Source: Leptospiraceae bacterium (GTDB taxonomy: Bacteria; Spirochaetota; Leptospiria; Leptospirales; Leptospiraceae). From it: 64,000 nt of DNA. The position numbers and the translations under genes are program-made. Of this stretch, positions 43,846-53,065 are shown piece by piece. A model generated the notes under the pieces. The model was not told the DNA's origin. It saw nothing but the letters and a program-made list of their open reading frames with translations, and did no database searches. Within the stretch, counting starts at the first letter, position 1. Each line of letters starts with the position of its first letter. The stretch lies in contig JACKPB010000007.1 in the NCBI GenBank assembly GCA_024233875.1, forward strand, positions 62,001 to 126,000, given 5' to 3'.

Positions 43846-45000
43846 ATGACTGATTTAGAAAAAGTTAATATCCTAATAGTAGACGACAGTGAAGACAATC
43901 GACTGATTCTCGAGGAATTGATTAAAAGTTTATCCTATGAATCCTGCGAAGTAGAAAACGGGAAGAAAGCACTCGAACTTCTTCAAACAGATTACTCTCC
44001 TACTATCATTCTCCTGGACATAAATATGCCGGAAATGGATGGAATTGAATTATTGAAAATTATCAAAAGGGATGAAAACCTAAAAAGAATCCCTGTTCTA
44101 ATGGTAAGTGCAATCGATGAAACCTCAGAAGTCGTTAAATGTCTCCAATACGGTGCGGATGACTTCATCCACAAACCATTTGAAGTCGAAATTCTTAAGG
44201 CAAGACTGGAAAACTCTCTCGCGAAACTAAGAGCATTTGCCATAGAAAAAGAACTTTTGGAAAAAACTTTCGTGGGAAGTGTAAAGATCTTATCCAATAT
44301 CCTATCTCTCTTGAGTCCCAAAATATTTGGAAAGGCCGCTAAGATTCAGAGATATGCAAAATTGATCGCAGAAGAAATTTCATATCCAAGTATCTGGGAG
44401 ATCGAAATTGCCGGATTGTTTTCACTTGTAGGAACCATAGCTCTTCCACCGGATTTAATGGATAAGATCATCAATGGAAAATCCCTCCTGAGTGAAGAAT
44501 CCAAGCTTTTCAATACACACCCCCAGATCGGATTTAAACTTCTCAATAACATTCCGAGACTGGAAAATGTAGCTGAGATTATAAAGTATCAACTTCATCC
44601 CGTTCTGACCGATGAGACCATAGTTCACAAAGATCAGGTTCCGGTTGGATCAAAGATTTTGCATGCGGCTATGGACTTGGATTCAATAGCATCCAAAGTT
44701 GGGAATCCTATGGAGTTTATGAACCTTCTCAAAACAAAAAGTGGGACGATGGAATCTCATATCTACAATGCTGTTGAAAAGGTAGCGATTCAGGATTTCC
44801 AAAAAGAAATTGTAAGCCTAAAGATTTCACAAATAAAAGTAGGAATGGTATTTGCTGAAGAAGTATTCACAGTAACGAATGCTAAAGTCATAGGACAGTG
44901 GCAGGAAGTTACAGAAGCATTCCTGGAAAGGTTAACTCTAATTCATACGAAAATAGGAATCAAAGAGCCCATACATATCTACAAACCACCTGCTCACTGA
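43846..45000 (+). CDS. Response regulator with degenerate HD-GYP domain
   Basis: The protein has 384 residues. The receiver (about 5-125) is intact: ILIVDDSEDNRLIL, IILLDINMPEMDGI, DFIHKPFEVEIL. The C-terminal part has the HD-GYP order of elements, but the metal-binding HD is lost: where family enzymes have LLHDIGK it reads LFSLVGTIALP. The next block, NTHPQIGFKLLNNIPRLENVA, is preserved, while HHEXXDGXGYP is replaced by YQLHPVLTDETI. It is therefore unlikely to hydrolyse cyclic di-GMP and may bind it or a protein instead. AAAGGGAAA precedes the ATG. It faces the REC-cyclase gene and shares its regulatory region. Confidence 0.82.
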   Translation: MTDLEKVNILIVDDSEDNRLILEELIKSLSYESCEVENGKKALELLQTDYSPTIILLDINMPEMDGIELLKIIKRDENLKRIPVLMVSAIDETSEVVKCLQYGADDFIHKPFEVEILKARLENSLAKLRAFAIEKELLEKTFVGSVKILSNILSLLSPKIFGKAAKIQRYAKLIAEEISYPSIWEIEIAGLFSLVGTIALPPDLMDKIINGKSLLSEESKLFNTHPQIGFKLLNNIPRLENVAEIIKYQLHPVLTDETIVHKDQVPVGSKILHAAMDLDSIASKVGNPMEFMNLLKTKSGTMESHIYNAVEKVAIQDFQKEIVSLKISQIKVGMVFAEEVFTVTNAKVIGQWQEVTEAFLERLTLIHTKIGIKEPIHIYKPPAH

Positions 45001-45089
45001 TTTCTGTGTTCATTTCCGGGAAAATTAATTTAAGAAGGATATCAAACTATCGATGAATTTATTTTGATAAAAAGCCAGGGATTCCATAA

Positions 45090-47309
45090 ATGAGTGATAC
45101 GAAAGAAAACTATGACGAAGTTCAACTTAAAATCTATGGAATGACCTGTGCGAACTGCGCCCTCCGCATAGAAAAAAACTTAAACAAACTCGAAGGGATC
45201 CAGTTTGCTTCTGTCAACCTGGCTCTGGAGACTGCAAAGGTTAGTTTTTCATCAAACCTAAGCAATGAAGAAGTGATACAATCGATAGAAAAAATTGGTT
45301 ACGGTGCAAGTTTACTGAAAGCAGATCCGGATTCAAATTCTGAAGATCGGGAAACTCAGGAAAGAGTGGAGTTGAAAAAACTCCTGATCTCTTTTCTCCT
45401 GTCCTTTCCCCTAGTTCTATCGATGCTCCCTCATTCTGCCCTTCCCTTTGCCTTTTTACACAATCTACACTCTCCTCTCGTTCAGCTAATTCTCGCTACC
45501 CCTGTCCAATTTTTGATCGGCTGGCAATTTCACAGAGGGGCATTTCTTGCCCTGAAGGATTTTTCTGCCAGTATGGACAGCCTAGTTTCCGTAGGAACCT
45601 TTACGGCATATTTTTATAGCATCTACCTGGGATTTTTTAAACCGGGGAGTTTTCATCTCTATTTTGAAACCTCAGCCCTACTCATCTCCCTCGTACTTCT
45701 GGGTAAGCACCTAGAGCACCGTGCTAAGGGTAAGACCTCTAGTGCCATTCGCTCACTTCTAAAACTCCAACCCAAAACTGCCATTGTAGAAAGGGAAGGA
45801 ATCGAAATGGAAATCAGGATAGAAGACATCCAAAAAAAAGATACTGTCATAGTCAAGCCGGGGCAATCCATTCCGGTAGATGGTCTGGTTCTTTCCGGTT
45901 TCAGTTCGGTAGACGAGTCCTTTCTTACAGGGGAAAGTCTTCCCGTCGAAAAGAAAGCAGGCGATCGTGTGTTCAGTGCTTCCGGCAATCGGGATGGAGT
46001 TTTGAAAATTCAATCCGAAGCTCTCGGAGAAGAGACTGTGGTCGCCGGAATCATTCGAACTGTTTCAGAAGCTCAGAGTTCGAGGGCCCCCATCCAGAGG
46101 TTTGCAGATCGGGTTTCTTCTGTTTTTGTACCGACTATATTTGCACTCTCCTTTCTCACCTTCCTTCTCTGGTACTTTCTCCTCTCTCCATTTGAGCTCT
46201 CCATAGCTCTGGAAAATGCGATAGCCGTTCTGGTGATTGCCTGTCCCTGTGCTCTGGGTCTGGCAACGCCCACATCGATCATGGCAGGATCGGGACGGGC
46301 GGCAGAGTTCGGGATTCTCTTCAAAACTGCCGAATCCCTGGAAATGACTCATAAGTGTGATACAATCATTCTGGACAAAACGGGAACCATTACTCTCGGG
46401 AAGCCCACAGTGGCCTCCATCCTCTCCCTTCACTCCTACACCGAAGAAGAGATTTTACGAATCGCCGCCAGTCTTGAAAAGTATTCAGAACACCCCATAG
46501 CCGAATCTATTGTAAAACACGCCCGTGATCAGGGACTGGCATTCGATGAAGTTAGTGACTTTTTCATCACTCCCGGTGGAGGCCTGGAGGGAAAGATAGG
46601 TTCCATGAACTGCCAGATCGGTTCCCCCCTCTTTATAAAAAACAACCTGGAAGAAGAATTTCAAAACAGGATCAAAGACCTCCAGACACAGGGACACACA
46701 TCCATACTTCTGTCGGTCAACGGAAAAGTGGAAGGTATCATTGCCCTCAGAGATCAATTGAAGCCCGGGGTCGCGTCTGTAATACAAACTCTGAAATCTT
46801 CAGGCATCCATCCTGTACTGCTTACAGGGGACAATTCGCATACAGCCGCCAAAATTGGAAAAGAAGCAGGAATCGAAGAGATTTACTCTGAAGTCAAACC
46901 CGAAGAGAAAGCCAGGATCGTTAGGGACTTCCAAAAAAAGGGCAGGAAAGTGATTATGGTTGGTGATGGGATCAATGACTCCCCCGCTCTTGCCTCAGCC
47001 GATATAGGTGTTTCTATAGGAACCGGTTCGGACATTGCCATTGAGTCATCCGGTATCACACTGATACGGAAGGATTTTGACTCTCTCCTTTATATGCTTT
47101 ACTTCAGCAAAAAAACTTTTCAAAATATCAAAATGAATTTATTTTGGGCTCTGGGTTACAACTCCCTCGGGATTCCTCTGGCCGCAGGTGGATTTCTCTT
47201 CCCCTGGGTAGCGGGAGGGGCTATGGCTCTGAGTTCCATCTCTGTCGTTCTCAACGCCCTCCGTCTTCAAAGACTCAACCCCAAAAAGGAAATCTCAGAC
47301 CATAAGTAG
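45090..47309 (+). CDS. copA: Copper-exporting P1B-type ATPase
   Basis: The protein has 739 residues. One N-terminal heavy-metal domain with GMTCANCALRI (about 15-25), eight membrane helices, the actuator motif FLTGESLPVEK, the transport-site VIACPCALGLATP, phosphorylation site ILDKTGTITLGK, the SEHPIAESI HP motif and MVGDGINDSPALA. Helix residues YNSLGIPLAAG and MALSSISVV fit the Cu(I) subgroup. It would pump cytosolic copper outwards. No CopZ, CsoR or CueR gene is adjacent, and the upstream 89 bases show no obvious operator. The following hydrolase starts 11 bases later. Confidence 0.93.
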   Translation: MSDTKENYDEVQLKIYGMTCANCALRIEKNLNKLEGIQFASVNLALETAKVSFSSNLSNEEVIQSIEKIGYGASLLKADPDSNSEDRETQERVELKKLLISFLLSFPLVLSMLPHSALPFAFLHNLHSPLVQLILATPVQFLIGWQFHRGAFLALKDFSASMDSLVSVGTFTAYFYSIYLGFFKPGSFHLYFETSALLISLVLLGKHLEHRAKGKTSSAIRSLLKLQPKTAIVEREGIEMEIRIEDIQKKDTVIVKPGQSIPVDGLVLSGFSSVDESFLTGESLPVEKKAGDRVFSASGNRDGVLKIQSEALGEETVVAGIIRTVSEAQSSRAPIQRFADRVSSVFVPTIFALSFLTFLLWYFLLSPFELSIALENAIAVLVIACPCALGLATPTSIMAGSGRAAEFGILFKTAESLEMTHKCDTIILDKTGTITLGKPTVASILSLHSYTEEEILRIAASLEKYSEHPIAESIVKHARDQGLAFDEVSDFFITPGGGLEGKIGSMNCQIGSPLFIKNNLEEEFQNRIKDLQTQGHTSILLSVNGKVEGIIALRDQLKPGVASVIQTLKSSGIHPVLLTGDNSHTAAKIGKEAGIEEIYSEVKPEEKARIVRDFQKKGRKVIMVGDGINDSPALASADIGVSIGTGSDIAIESSGITLIRKDFDSLLYMLYFSKKTFQNIKMNLFWALGYNSLGIPLAAGGFLFPWVAGGAMALSSISVVLNALRLQRLNPKKEISDHK

Positions 47310-47320
47310 AGGTTACAGCT

Positions 47321-48202
47321 ATGAAAAACCCCTTAACCGGTATCCCTTCCCAGAGCAGTTTCTACAAGATCAATCTCGGTGAGAATAGTTTCTCCTACGA
47401 AGTTCACAGTCACGGAGAAAAGAAAATTATTTTTCTTCATGGATGGTGTGCTGCAAAGTACTTTTGGACACCTGTCCTGGAAGAATTTTTGGATCTGGGA
47501 GAATGTATTACAATGGATCTCCTAGGTCACTACCCTTCCCGAATCGCAAGCGGGTTTGAATCTTTTACCCCGGAGGATCTCTATCGAATTCAGGCTGAGG
47601 GAATTCAAAAGATAGCCGGTGAAGAAAAAGTCATTCTCATCGGTCACTCAACGGGGGGAATGTTTGCTCTCGCCATACATGCAATGTATCCGGATCTGGT
47701 CGAGAAATCTATTGCCATTACCCCTGTCATTCATGGCCCCGTCAAAGGTCTTCTCTCCTTTGCCAAAGTAATGGCTGATTTGAAAATGTCATTTTCCCTC
47801 GATTTGAGTTTTGAAATTTTAAAAAGATTCCCTAATTTATTTCATTTTTGGTTCGAGCAGGCAGTTTACGACGGGAAAGGATTTGTCCAAAGGGAGGATG
47901 TGAAGGAGTTTATTGAAGCGTATCGACCCCATTTCTTAAAATTGAATCCGTATACGATGGGAACCTATTTGCAAATTCTAAATCAATCAGACCTAACTCC
48001 CCTCCTGGAAAAAACAAAAATCAAATCCCTTGTGATCGGGGGAAAGGAAGACAAAGTCGTTCCCGTCACCCAATGCCATCATATCAAGGAAAAATGCAAT
48101 TACCTGGACTACAAAGAATTTGTTCATTCGGGTCACATCCCTCTCTTTGAAGAAAAAGAAGAATGTGTTCAATACATGATTGACTGGATTTTAAATACCT
48201 AA
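47321..48202 (+). CDS. Alpha/beta-hydrolase
   Basis: The protein has 293 residues with the classic fold: oxyanion-loop HGWCAAKYFW (about 36-45), nucleophile elbow IGHSTGGMFAL (Ser about 108), acid in IGGKEDKVVPV and His in HSGHIPLFE. No signal peptide. The substrate cannot be read; family members are esterases, lactonases or dehalogenase-like. AGAGGT precedes the ATG. It is 11 bases after copA and 13 bases before the degenerate cyclase, so the three are probably one transcript. Confidence 0.85.
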   Translation: MKNPLTGIPSQSSFYKINLGENSFSYEVHSHGEKKIIFLHGWCAAKYFWTPVLEEFLDLGECITMDLLGHYPSRIASGFESFTPEDLYRIQAEGIQKIAGEEKVILIGHSTGGMFALAIHAMYPDLVEKSIAITPVIHGPVKGLLSFAKVMADLKMSFSLDLSFEILKRFPNLFHFWFEQAVYDGKGFVQREDVKEFIEAYRPHFLKLNPYTMGTYLQILNQSDLTPLLEKTKIKSLVIGGKEDKVVPVTQCHHIKEKCNYLDYKEFVHSGHIPLFEEKEECVQYMIDWILNT

Positions 48203-48215
48203 TATCCCTAATAAA

Positions 48216-49403
48216 ATGAAATTCTATACCGACACAAAATCTATTCTACCGAATACAATACGTATCGTTGCAAATTTTTTTGTTGTCCTGTTTTTCAGTT
48301 ATCAATTGATATCATCACTCTATGTTCTTTTGGTAATCAACTTTTTCTTTTCTATCGCATGGGCTCTTTCAGAGTACTACCTTACAATCCCCTATCAGAC
48401 CCGACCGATTTTTCGTTACTTACCTATGATTTCCGATGTAGTGGTTAGTATTCTTCTGGTTTATGTCACAGGGAATCACCATTCTTTTTTTCTGATTGTT
48501 TTTCCGATTATCGTTCTCCTCTCTACTTTGTATTCCACCGATGGACGACAGGGGTATCTCTCTTATATCCTGATAGTCATCTCATATGGAATCATGCTGG
48601 TTCTGGTCGCTTTAGATATTTTTCCCCAGATTCCCCTACTCTCCAATCCACAAAACATCAATCTTTTGAGATTCCTTTCTTTTGTAGTAGTGACGTTTGC
48701 GACTTTCGGAGTCTACAAGATCATTCGCATCACAATATTTGAATTTCAAAGAGATATTGAATCCTATAATGTCTTACTGAAAAATTTCTTACCTAAATTT
48801 GCGATTCAAAATATTAAATCCGGGGTCATACCCAAACCCGAATACTACAATAATGTAGTCATCCTCATCCTTCAATTGGATGGTTTGGATGAAATCTCCA
48901 AAAAAGTTCCTTCCTCAAAAGTCTTTCAGGAATTGAATCTTTATCTAACCAAAATCGATGAAGTATTAGAAATTCATAATATTTACAAGTACAGAAGCAT
49001 AGGAGGTATGCTGATCTGCGTGGCGGGACTCTCAAAAAACAACAGAGCACAGATCATCGAAACCGTAAAAGTGGCGAGTAAGTTGTCGGGCGCCATTTCT
49101 GATATCAATGCTATCAAGCAGAGTGCGAACTCATTGACCCTGGGTTTAAAAATTGCCCTCCATTCGGGAGATGTATTTGCCGGTATGACAGGAAACAATC
49201 ATCTAAATTTTGAATTGATAGGAGACTCGATTTCAACCTGCACCCGATTGATCGAAATGACCGATATAGGAAAAATCACCATCTCAGAAACTCTTCTGAA
49301 GGTTATAGAACCTCATTTTGTTCTGGAAAGCAAGGGCACATACTCCAAATCCGATTCAACCAACCTCAAGTACTTCGAACTCACAGGAGAGAAATCCAAA
49401 TGA
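48216..49403 (+). CDS. Membrane protein with degenerate class III cyclase domain
   Basis: The protein has 395 residues. Six hydrophobic segments (about 12-180) precede a cyclase homology domain (about 215-385). The first metal Asp is kept (LILQLDGLDE), but the second is Gly (RSIGGMLICVAGL versus the active KTIGDSYMCVGGL of the neighbour at 42196), and the transition-state Asn is Ser (GDSISTCTRLIEM; Arg kept). Catalysis is therefore unlikely, and a regulatory or nucleotide-binding role is more plausible. No clear ribosome-binding site is seen, so translation may be coupled to the hydrolase gene ending 13 bases upstream. Confidence 0.82.
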   Translation: MKFYTDTKSILPNTIRIVANFFVVLFFSYQLISSLYVLLVINFFFSIAWALSEYYLTIPYQTRPIFRYLPMISDVVVSILLVYVTGNHHSFFLIVFPIIVLLSTLYSTDGRQGYLSYILIVISYGIMLVLVALDIFPQIPLLSNPQNINLLRFLSFVVVTFATFGVYKIIRITIFEFQRDIESYNVLLKNFLPKFAIQNIKSGVIPKPEYYNNVVILILQLDGLDEISKKVPSSKVFQELNLYLTKIDEVLEIHNIYKYRSIGGMLICVAGLSKNNRAQIIETVKVASKLSGAISDINAIKQSANSLTLGLKIALHSGDVFAGMTGNNHLNFELIGDSISTCTRLIEMTDIGKITISETLLKVIEPHFVLESKGTYSKSDSTNLKYFELTGEKSK

Positions 49404-49426
49404 TTTTGATTTTTCCCTGGATGTCA

Positions 49427-49629
49427 TTCAACGCACCTTGCATGCTTCATGCGTACGCTGAGTTAAATTGCAGGGAGGCAGTGGGCAATGATTCGACAGA
49501 GCCTACCAATCAGTCCCGGAGACTCATCGCTTCCAAACCCAGATTTTTATTTATGGAATAGTAAAATATGATTTTGAATCAAAAAATGAAAATGTTTAGA
49601 AAAATAAAAAATTGCGTAAGGTGAATTGA
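49427..49629 (-). repeat. R1 structured intergenic element, copy 7 (inverted)
   Basis: The minus strand reads TCAATTCACCTTACGCAATT at the left end, the AT-rich half, GGGTTTGGAAGCGATGAGTC, and a right end whose third hairpin is changed to GCGTACGCATGAAGCATGC. It is longer than other copies (about 203 bp). It fills the gap between the degenerate cyclase and the following secreted-protein gene. Confidence 0.78.
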
Positions 49630-49685
49630 TTGTATTTAACTCTATACCGATTTTTTATCAGATTACAAAATAAGAGGGTACTACC

Positions 49686-50630
49686 ATGTTCAAACTTCTA
49701 TTTCTCCTATTGATTTTTTTCCCCTTACTAGCCGAAGAAACATCGATTGAAAAACCGGCGAATGAAAAGACGATTCATACAGAGATTGCTTTGAGGGATG
49801 GATCCATTTTGAAAGGAACATTAGAACTTTCTAATTCTGCAATACCTTTTCATACAGAGCATGGAGATCTACAAATCAAGATCCAGAATTTGCTAGAACT
49901 GGAAATGGGGATTGTCAATCCGGAAGAGAAAAAAAATGAAATAAGAGATCTTCTGAAAACGAAAGATTTTGAATCCGCAATTCTGGAAAAAGGCTCAGAA
50001 ATACTACCGATTCTCTATGAACTTTCCTCTGAAAACAACGATCCGAATCTCTTTTCTTTGATCTCTCAATTGGAAGAAATGAGCGCATCGGAAAAACCGA
50101 ATTCACTGTATGACAAAGTAGTTTTGTCCAACGATTCAATCTTTTATGGGAGATTGGACTTGAAAACCTGGAATCTGAAAACAAAATTTGGAACTCTGGC
50201 GATAGATAAGAATAGCATTCAGGGCTTACGTATCTCTGTGAATGACTCCGAAATGGAACAGAAGCAAAGGGTCTTTCAACTTCAGGCCAACAAACACATT
50301 CCCATACAAACGGCTCCGGAACCGTTTCTCAATACAAAAATTCTCATCCGCAAGGGACAATCCTTTCGAATTAGCAGTTCGGGTCAAATCACTCTGGCAA
50401 GTCTCTCCAATCTCAGTTTTACACCCGCCGGAAATCTCTCTCAGGGAAATTGGAATGGGATTGCCTTCGGGGCTGTTGCGGGGAAAATCGGAGAGAAAGG
50501 GGAAACGTTTTTTATTGGAAGCAAGTACTCCGGTGTCGCCAAGCAAACAGGTATTTTGTATCTCTGTATTTCTGAAACTGTTTACAATGCTCAAAATTCA
50601 GGAGAATTCAAAGTAATCGTTGAAAAGTAA
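49686..50630 (+). CDS. Secreted protein of unknown function
   Basis: The protein has 314 residues with a signal peptide (MFKLLFLLLIFFPLLAEE). Two similar segments, IALRDGSILKGTLELSNSAI and VVLSNDSIFYGRLDLKTW, suggest an internal duplication of a small beta unit in which a short effect-of-sequence motif (DGS/NDS-I-x-G) recurs. The C-terminal half is beta-rich and glycine-rich. I recognise no family. AGAGGG precedes the ATG. The ChaN-like gene follows after 32 bases with a very similar signal peptide, so the two probably work together at the envelope. Confidence 0.72.
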   Translation: MFKLLFLLLIFFPLLAEETSIEKPANEKTIHTEIALRDGSILKGTLELSNSAIPFHTEHGDLQIKIQNLLELEMGIVNPEEKKNEIRDLLKTKDFESAILEKGSEILPILYELSSENNDPNLFSLISQLEEMSASEKPNSLYDKVVLSNDSIFYGRLDLKTWNLKTKFGTLAIDKNSIQGLRISVNDSEMEQKQRVFQLQANKHIPIQTAPEPFLNTKILIRKGQSFRISSSGQITLASLSNLSFTPAGNLSQGNWNGIAFGAVAGKIGEKGETFFIGSKYSGVAKQTGILYLCISETVYNAQNSGEFKVIVEK

Positions 50631-50662
50631 TCAAAAGCACAAATTTACAAAAGGAAATCTAT

Positions 50663-51526
50663 ATGCTCAAATCAATCATTTGCATTTTTTTATTTTTCAT
50701 TCCTGTCTTAGCAGAAGAATACGGATATAGGGAAAGCTATACCGAAAAGAAGATTACTTACAAGGACATCGGGACTCTATTCGAAAATCAAAATGTCCTG
50801 ATCCTAGGTGAAGAGCATGATGATGAAGATGGTCATGCAGAGAAAAAAAAGCTATTTGAATATTTGGCTACAAACTTTTCACCGGCCCTGTCTCTGGAAA
50901 TGTTTGAAAGAGATCAACAGGTGTATTTGGATGATTATGTAGCAGGTATTTTAAACGATGAACAATTGATCAAAGAAACTAGAGTCTGGCCAAACTTCGA
51001 GAAACACTATCTTCCTCTGTTGCAAATCGCAAAAGAAAAAAAACTTCCCATCCTGGCATCCAATGCACCGAGAAGATACACCCGCCTTGTTTCCCGAAAT
51101 GGACTGAAAGCTTTGGAATCCATCCCCGTCGATTCGATGAGATATCTTCCACCCACTTATTTGATTCCTGCATTCTCACAGGTTGAGTATGAAAATAAAT
51201 TCAACTCTCTAATGGGAAATCACTCAGGTATGAATATAAAATACATGTTTATGGCTCAGGAGCTTTGGGATGCGTCTATGGCACATACGATAGCGGAATG
51301 TGTCTCTAAAAAACAAATGCAGGTAGTGCATATCAATGGTCGATTTCATAGTGACGAAGGGCTTGGTGTTACCTATCGATTGAGAAAATCGGGGATGAAA
51401 GTCATCACGATATCTATGTTCAATCCGGATCGTCTGACCAAACCTATTTCTAAGAATGCAAAATTAGCTGATATATTATATTATTCTAAAACTCCTGTTC
51501 CAAAAGATGAAAGCACAGAGAAATAA
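50663..51526 (+). CDS. ChaN-like haem-binding/uptake protein
   Basis: The protein has 287 residues, signal peptide to about residue 18 (FFIPVLAEE). ILGEEHDDEDGHAEK, LSLEMFERDQQVYLDDYVAG, LPILASNAPRRYTRLVS, MFMAQELWDASMAHTI and VHINGRFHSDEGLG are the ChaN/DUF399 core. ChaN of Campylobacter is a haem-binding lipoprotein linked to iron uptake; here the cysteine of a lipobox is absent, so the protein is probably periplasmic. Haem binding is by family, not shown. A good AAAAGGAAA site precedes the ATG. Confidence 0.85.
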   Translation: MLKSIICIFLFFIPVLAEEYGYRESYTEKKITYKDIGTLFENQNVLILGEEHDDEDGHAEKKKLFEYLATNFSPALSLEMFERDQQVYLDDYVAGILNDEQLIKETRVWPNFEKHYLPLLQIAKEKKLPILASNAPRRYTRLVSRNGLKALESIPVDSMRYLPPTYLIPAFSQVEYENKFNSLMGNHSGMNIKYMFMAQELWDASMAHTIAECVSKKQMQVVHINGRFHSDEGLGVTYRLRKSGMKVITISMFNPDRLTKPISKNAKLADILYYSKTPVPKDESTEK

Positions 51527-51674
51527 TACTACTGAAGAATACGAAGAGACCTGAATCTCCGATTTTAAAAGTAAGAAGTATGGAGAAAAAAGTTAGTTGA
51601 TAAATATTTGATAAAATTAAGCAAATGAAAGTATTTACCAGATTTCAGAAATATAAGCATATTTCTTCTTAAGT

Positions 51675-51735
51675 TATGAAGGTATTTTGTAGCAGACTCT
51701 TCTGTGAATGCGGTAGCACTTTTGAGAATGACTTT
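51675..51735 (+). repeat. R2 dispersed repeat, copy E (diverged)
   Basis: ATTTTGTAGCAGACTCTTCT then GTGAATGCGGTAGCAC and TTTTGAGAATGACTTTAA align with the second half of R2. It lies directly upstream of the bacteriophytochrome operon promoter. Confidence 0.5.
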
Positions 51736-51786
51736 AATTCTCTACACAAAACTTAAATTCCTAACAGTGTATTTTTTTTTTGGATA

Positions 51787-51814
51787 TTGACAAATCTTCA
51801 ATTCAAAATATTTT
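51787..51814 (+). promoter_or_regulatory. Candidate promoter for a leaderless phytochrome operon
   Basis: TTGACA (51787-51792) and TATTTT (51809-51814) are 16 bases apart. Transcription would then begin within a few bases of the ATG at 51823, which has no Shine-Dalgarno sequence. The TTG of this -35 box is also the apparent start of a longer frame, which I discount. Confidence 0.45.
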
Positions 51815-51822
51815 TTACATAT

Positions 51823-53064
51823 ATGATAAATAAGCGTATTCTCCTGGCAGAAGATGAAGCTCCTATCCGTAATTTTATAAGCAAAGCTATAAAACAAAAC
51901 AACTATGACATTACAGTAGCGGAAAATGGTAAAGAAGCCTGGGATCTACATTGTGAAAATCCGTTTCCACTCATTCTAACTGATCTAGCTATGCCAATTA
52001 TGAAAGGAGAAGAGCTAATCGAGCTGATTCAAACCAGCAAAATAGGAGTTCCTCCGACGATCATCGTCATGACCAGTCAGGATGATATAAAAAAAGTAAT
52101 AGAAATAATGAAGTTAGGTGTTTATGACTATCTAATAAAACCTGTGAATCTTCCCGATCTAATGATAAAAATCTCCCATGCATTTAAGTATCATGAGTTG
52201 AATCAGCTTAGCATTGCTATGGAAAAAGAAAAAGAGATACGACTTCAGGAACAACTCAATTGGATAAAATACAAAGAGGATCTAAAAGGGAAAGATACTA
52301 ATAAATTCAAAAACAATGTCATACACAATATGAAGCACAACCTTGGACAGTCCGGTGGGATAGGTACCCTTCTCACTCTAGTAGATCTGGTCTATCAGAC
52401 TGCCAAGGAAGATGGAGATAATTATATTATAGGGAAAGACACATTTAACCTTATAAAAGAAAATGCCGAGATTCTGGATCATACCCTCAATGCTCTGGAA
52501 GAAATTTCATACATCTCAGAAAATCCTGTAACAATGGAAACCGGTACGGTAATGGATGTTTTCAATTTATTGAAAGAAGAGGTGGACAAAATGGATGACT
52601 TCTCCCTGATCAATTACAATACTATAGTCATCTCCGATCCCAAGCCTTCCTTTTCAGAGTTTACTTTAGAGTTTCACCGGGAATATCTCCAAAAAATGTT
52701 TCATGAAGTTCTGATCAATGCCTGCAAATTCTCAGAGACAAATACCAATATTGTGATATTTTTACGTTTGGAGTCCGATAAACTGATTTTTTCATTTCTG
52801 AATCAACCCTCTGCAGATCTACCTATATTGGGAATTCCTATAGAGTATTCCAATCTTGTATTTGAACCTTTCTATAGGATTGCGAAATTTGTTAAAGAGA
52901 AGTACCATTCTCTAGATTTAGGATTCGGATTGCCAATGGTTAAATCTATAATCAAAAAACACAATGGAAATGTTTCTATATCAAACTTAAAGGACTTTAC
53001 CTCCCTTAAGGACAATCTAATCAAAGTCAATTTAGAAATAGATCTGCCTATTACAAAAAAATAA
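51823..53064 (+). CDS. Response regulator fused to a degenerate histidine-kinase-like module
   Basis: The protein has 413 residues from the ATG at 51823. The receiver (about 1-125) is intact: ILLAEDEAPIRNFI, LILTDLAMPIMKGEEL, DYLIKPVNLPDL. A coil then leads to an H-box-like NNVIHNMKHNLGQSGG, an N-box HEVLINACKFSE, an F-box FEPFYRI and a G2-like LGFGLPMVKSI. The G1 box (DxGxG) is replaced by LNQPSADLP, so ATP hydrolysis may be impaired. It ends one base before the bacteriophytochrome, so it is the obvious receiver partner, with its own possible phosphotransfer histidine. The frame extends to a TTG at 51787, which I reject because it overlaps the promoter. Confidence 0.85.
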   Translation: MINKRILLAEDEAPIRNFISKAIKQNNYDITVAENGKEAWDLHCENPFPLILTDLAMPIMKGEELIELIQTSKIGVPPTIIVMTSQDDIKKVIEIMKLGVYDYLIKPVNLPDLMIKISHAFKYHELNQLSIAMEKEKEIRLQEQLNWIKYKEDLKGKDTNKFKNNVIHNMKHNLGQSGGIGTLLTLVDLVYQTAKEDGDNYIIGKDTFNLIKENAEILDHTLNALEEISYISENPVTMETGTVMDVFNLLKEEVDKMDDFSLINYNTIVISDPKPSFSEFTLEFHREYLQKMFHEVLINACKFSETNTNIVIFLRLESDKLIFSFLNQPSADLPILGIPIEYSNLVFEPFYRIAKFVKEKYHSLDLGFGLPMVKSIIKKHNGNVSISNLKDFTSLKDNLIKVNLEIDLPITKK

Positions 53065-53065
53065 T

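Noticed and set aside
51787..51822. TTG start for the receiver protein
   Set aside because: The added residues are not part of the receiver fold, and the TTG is the -35 box of the likely promoter.
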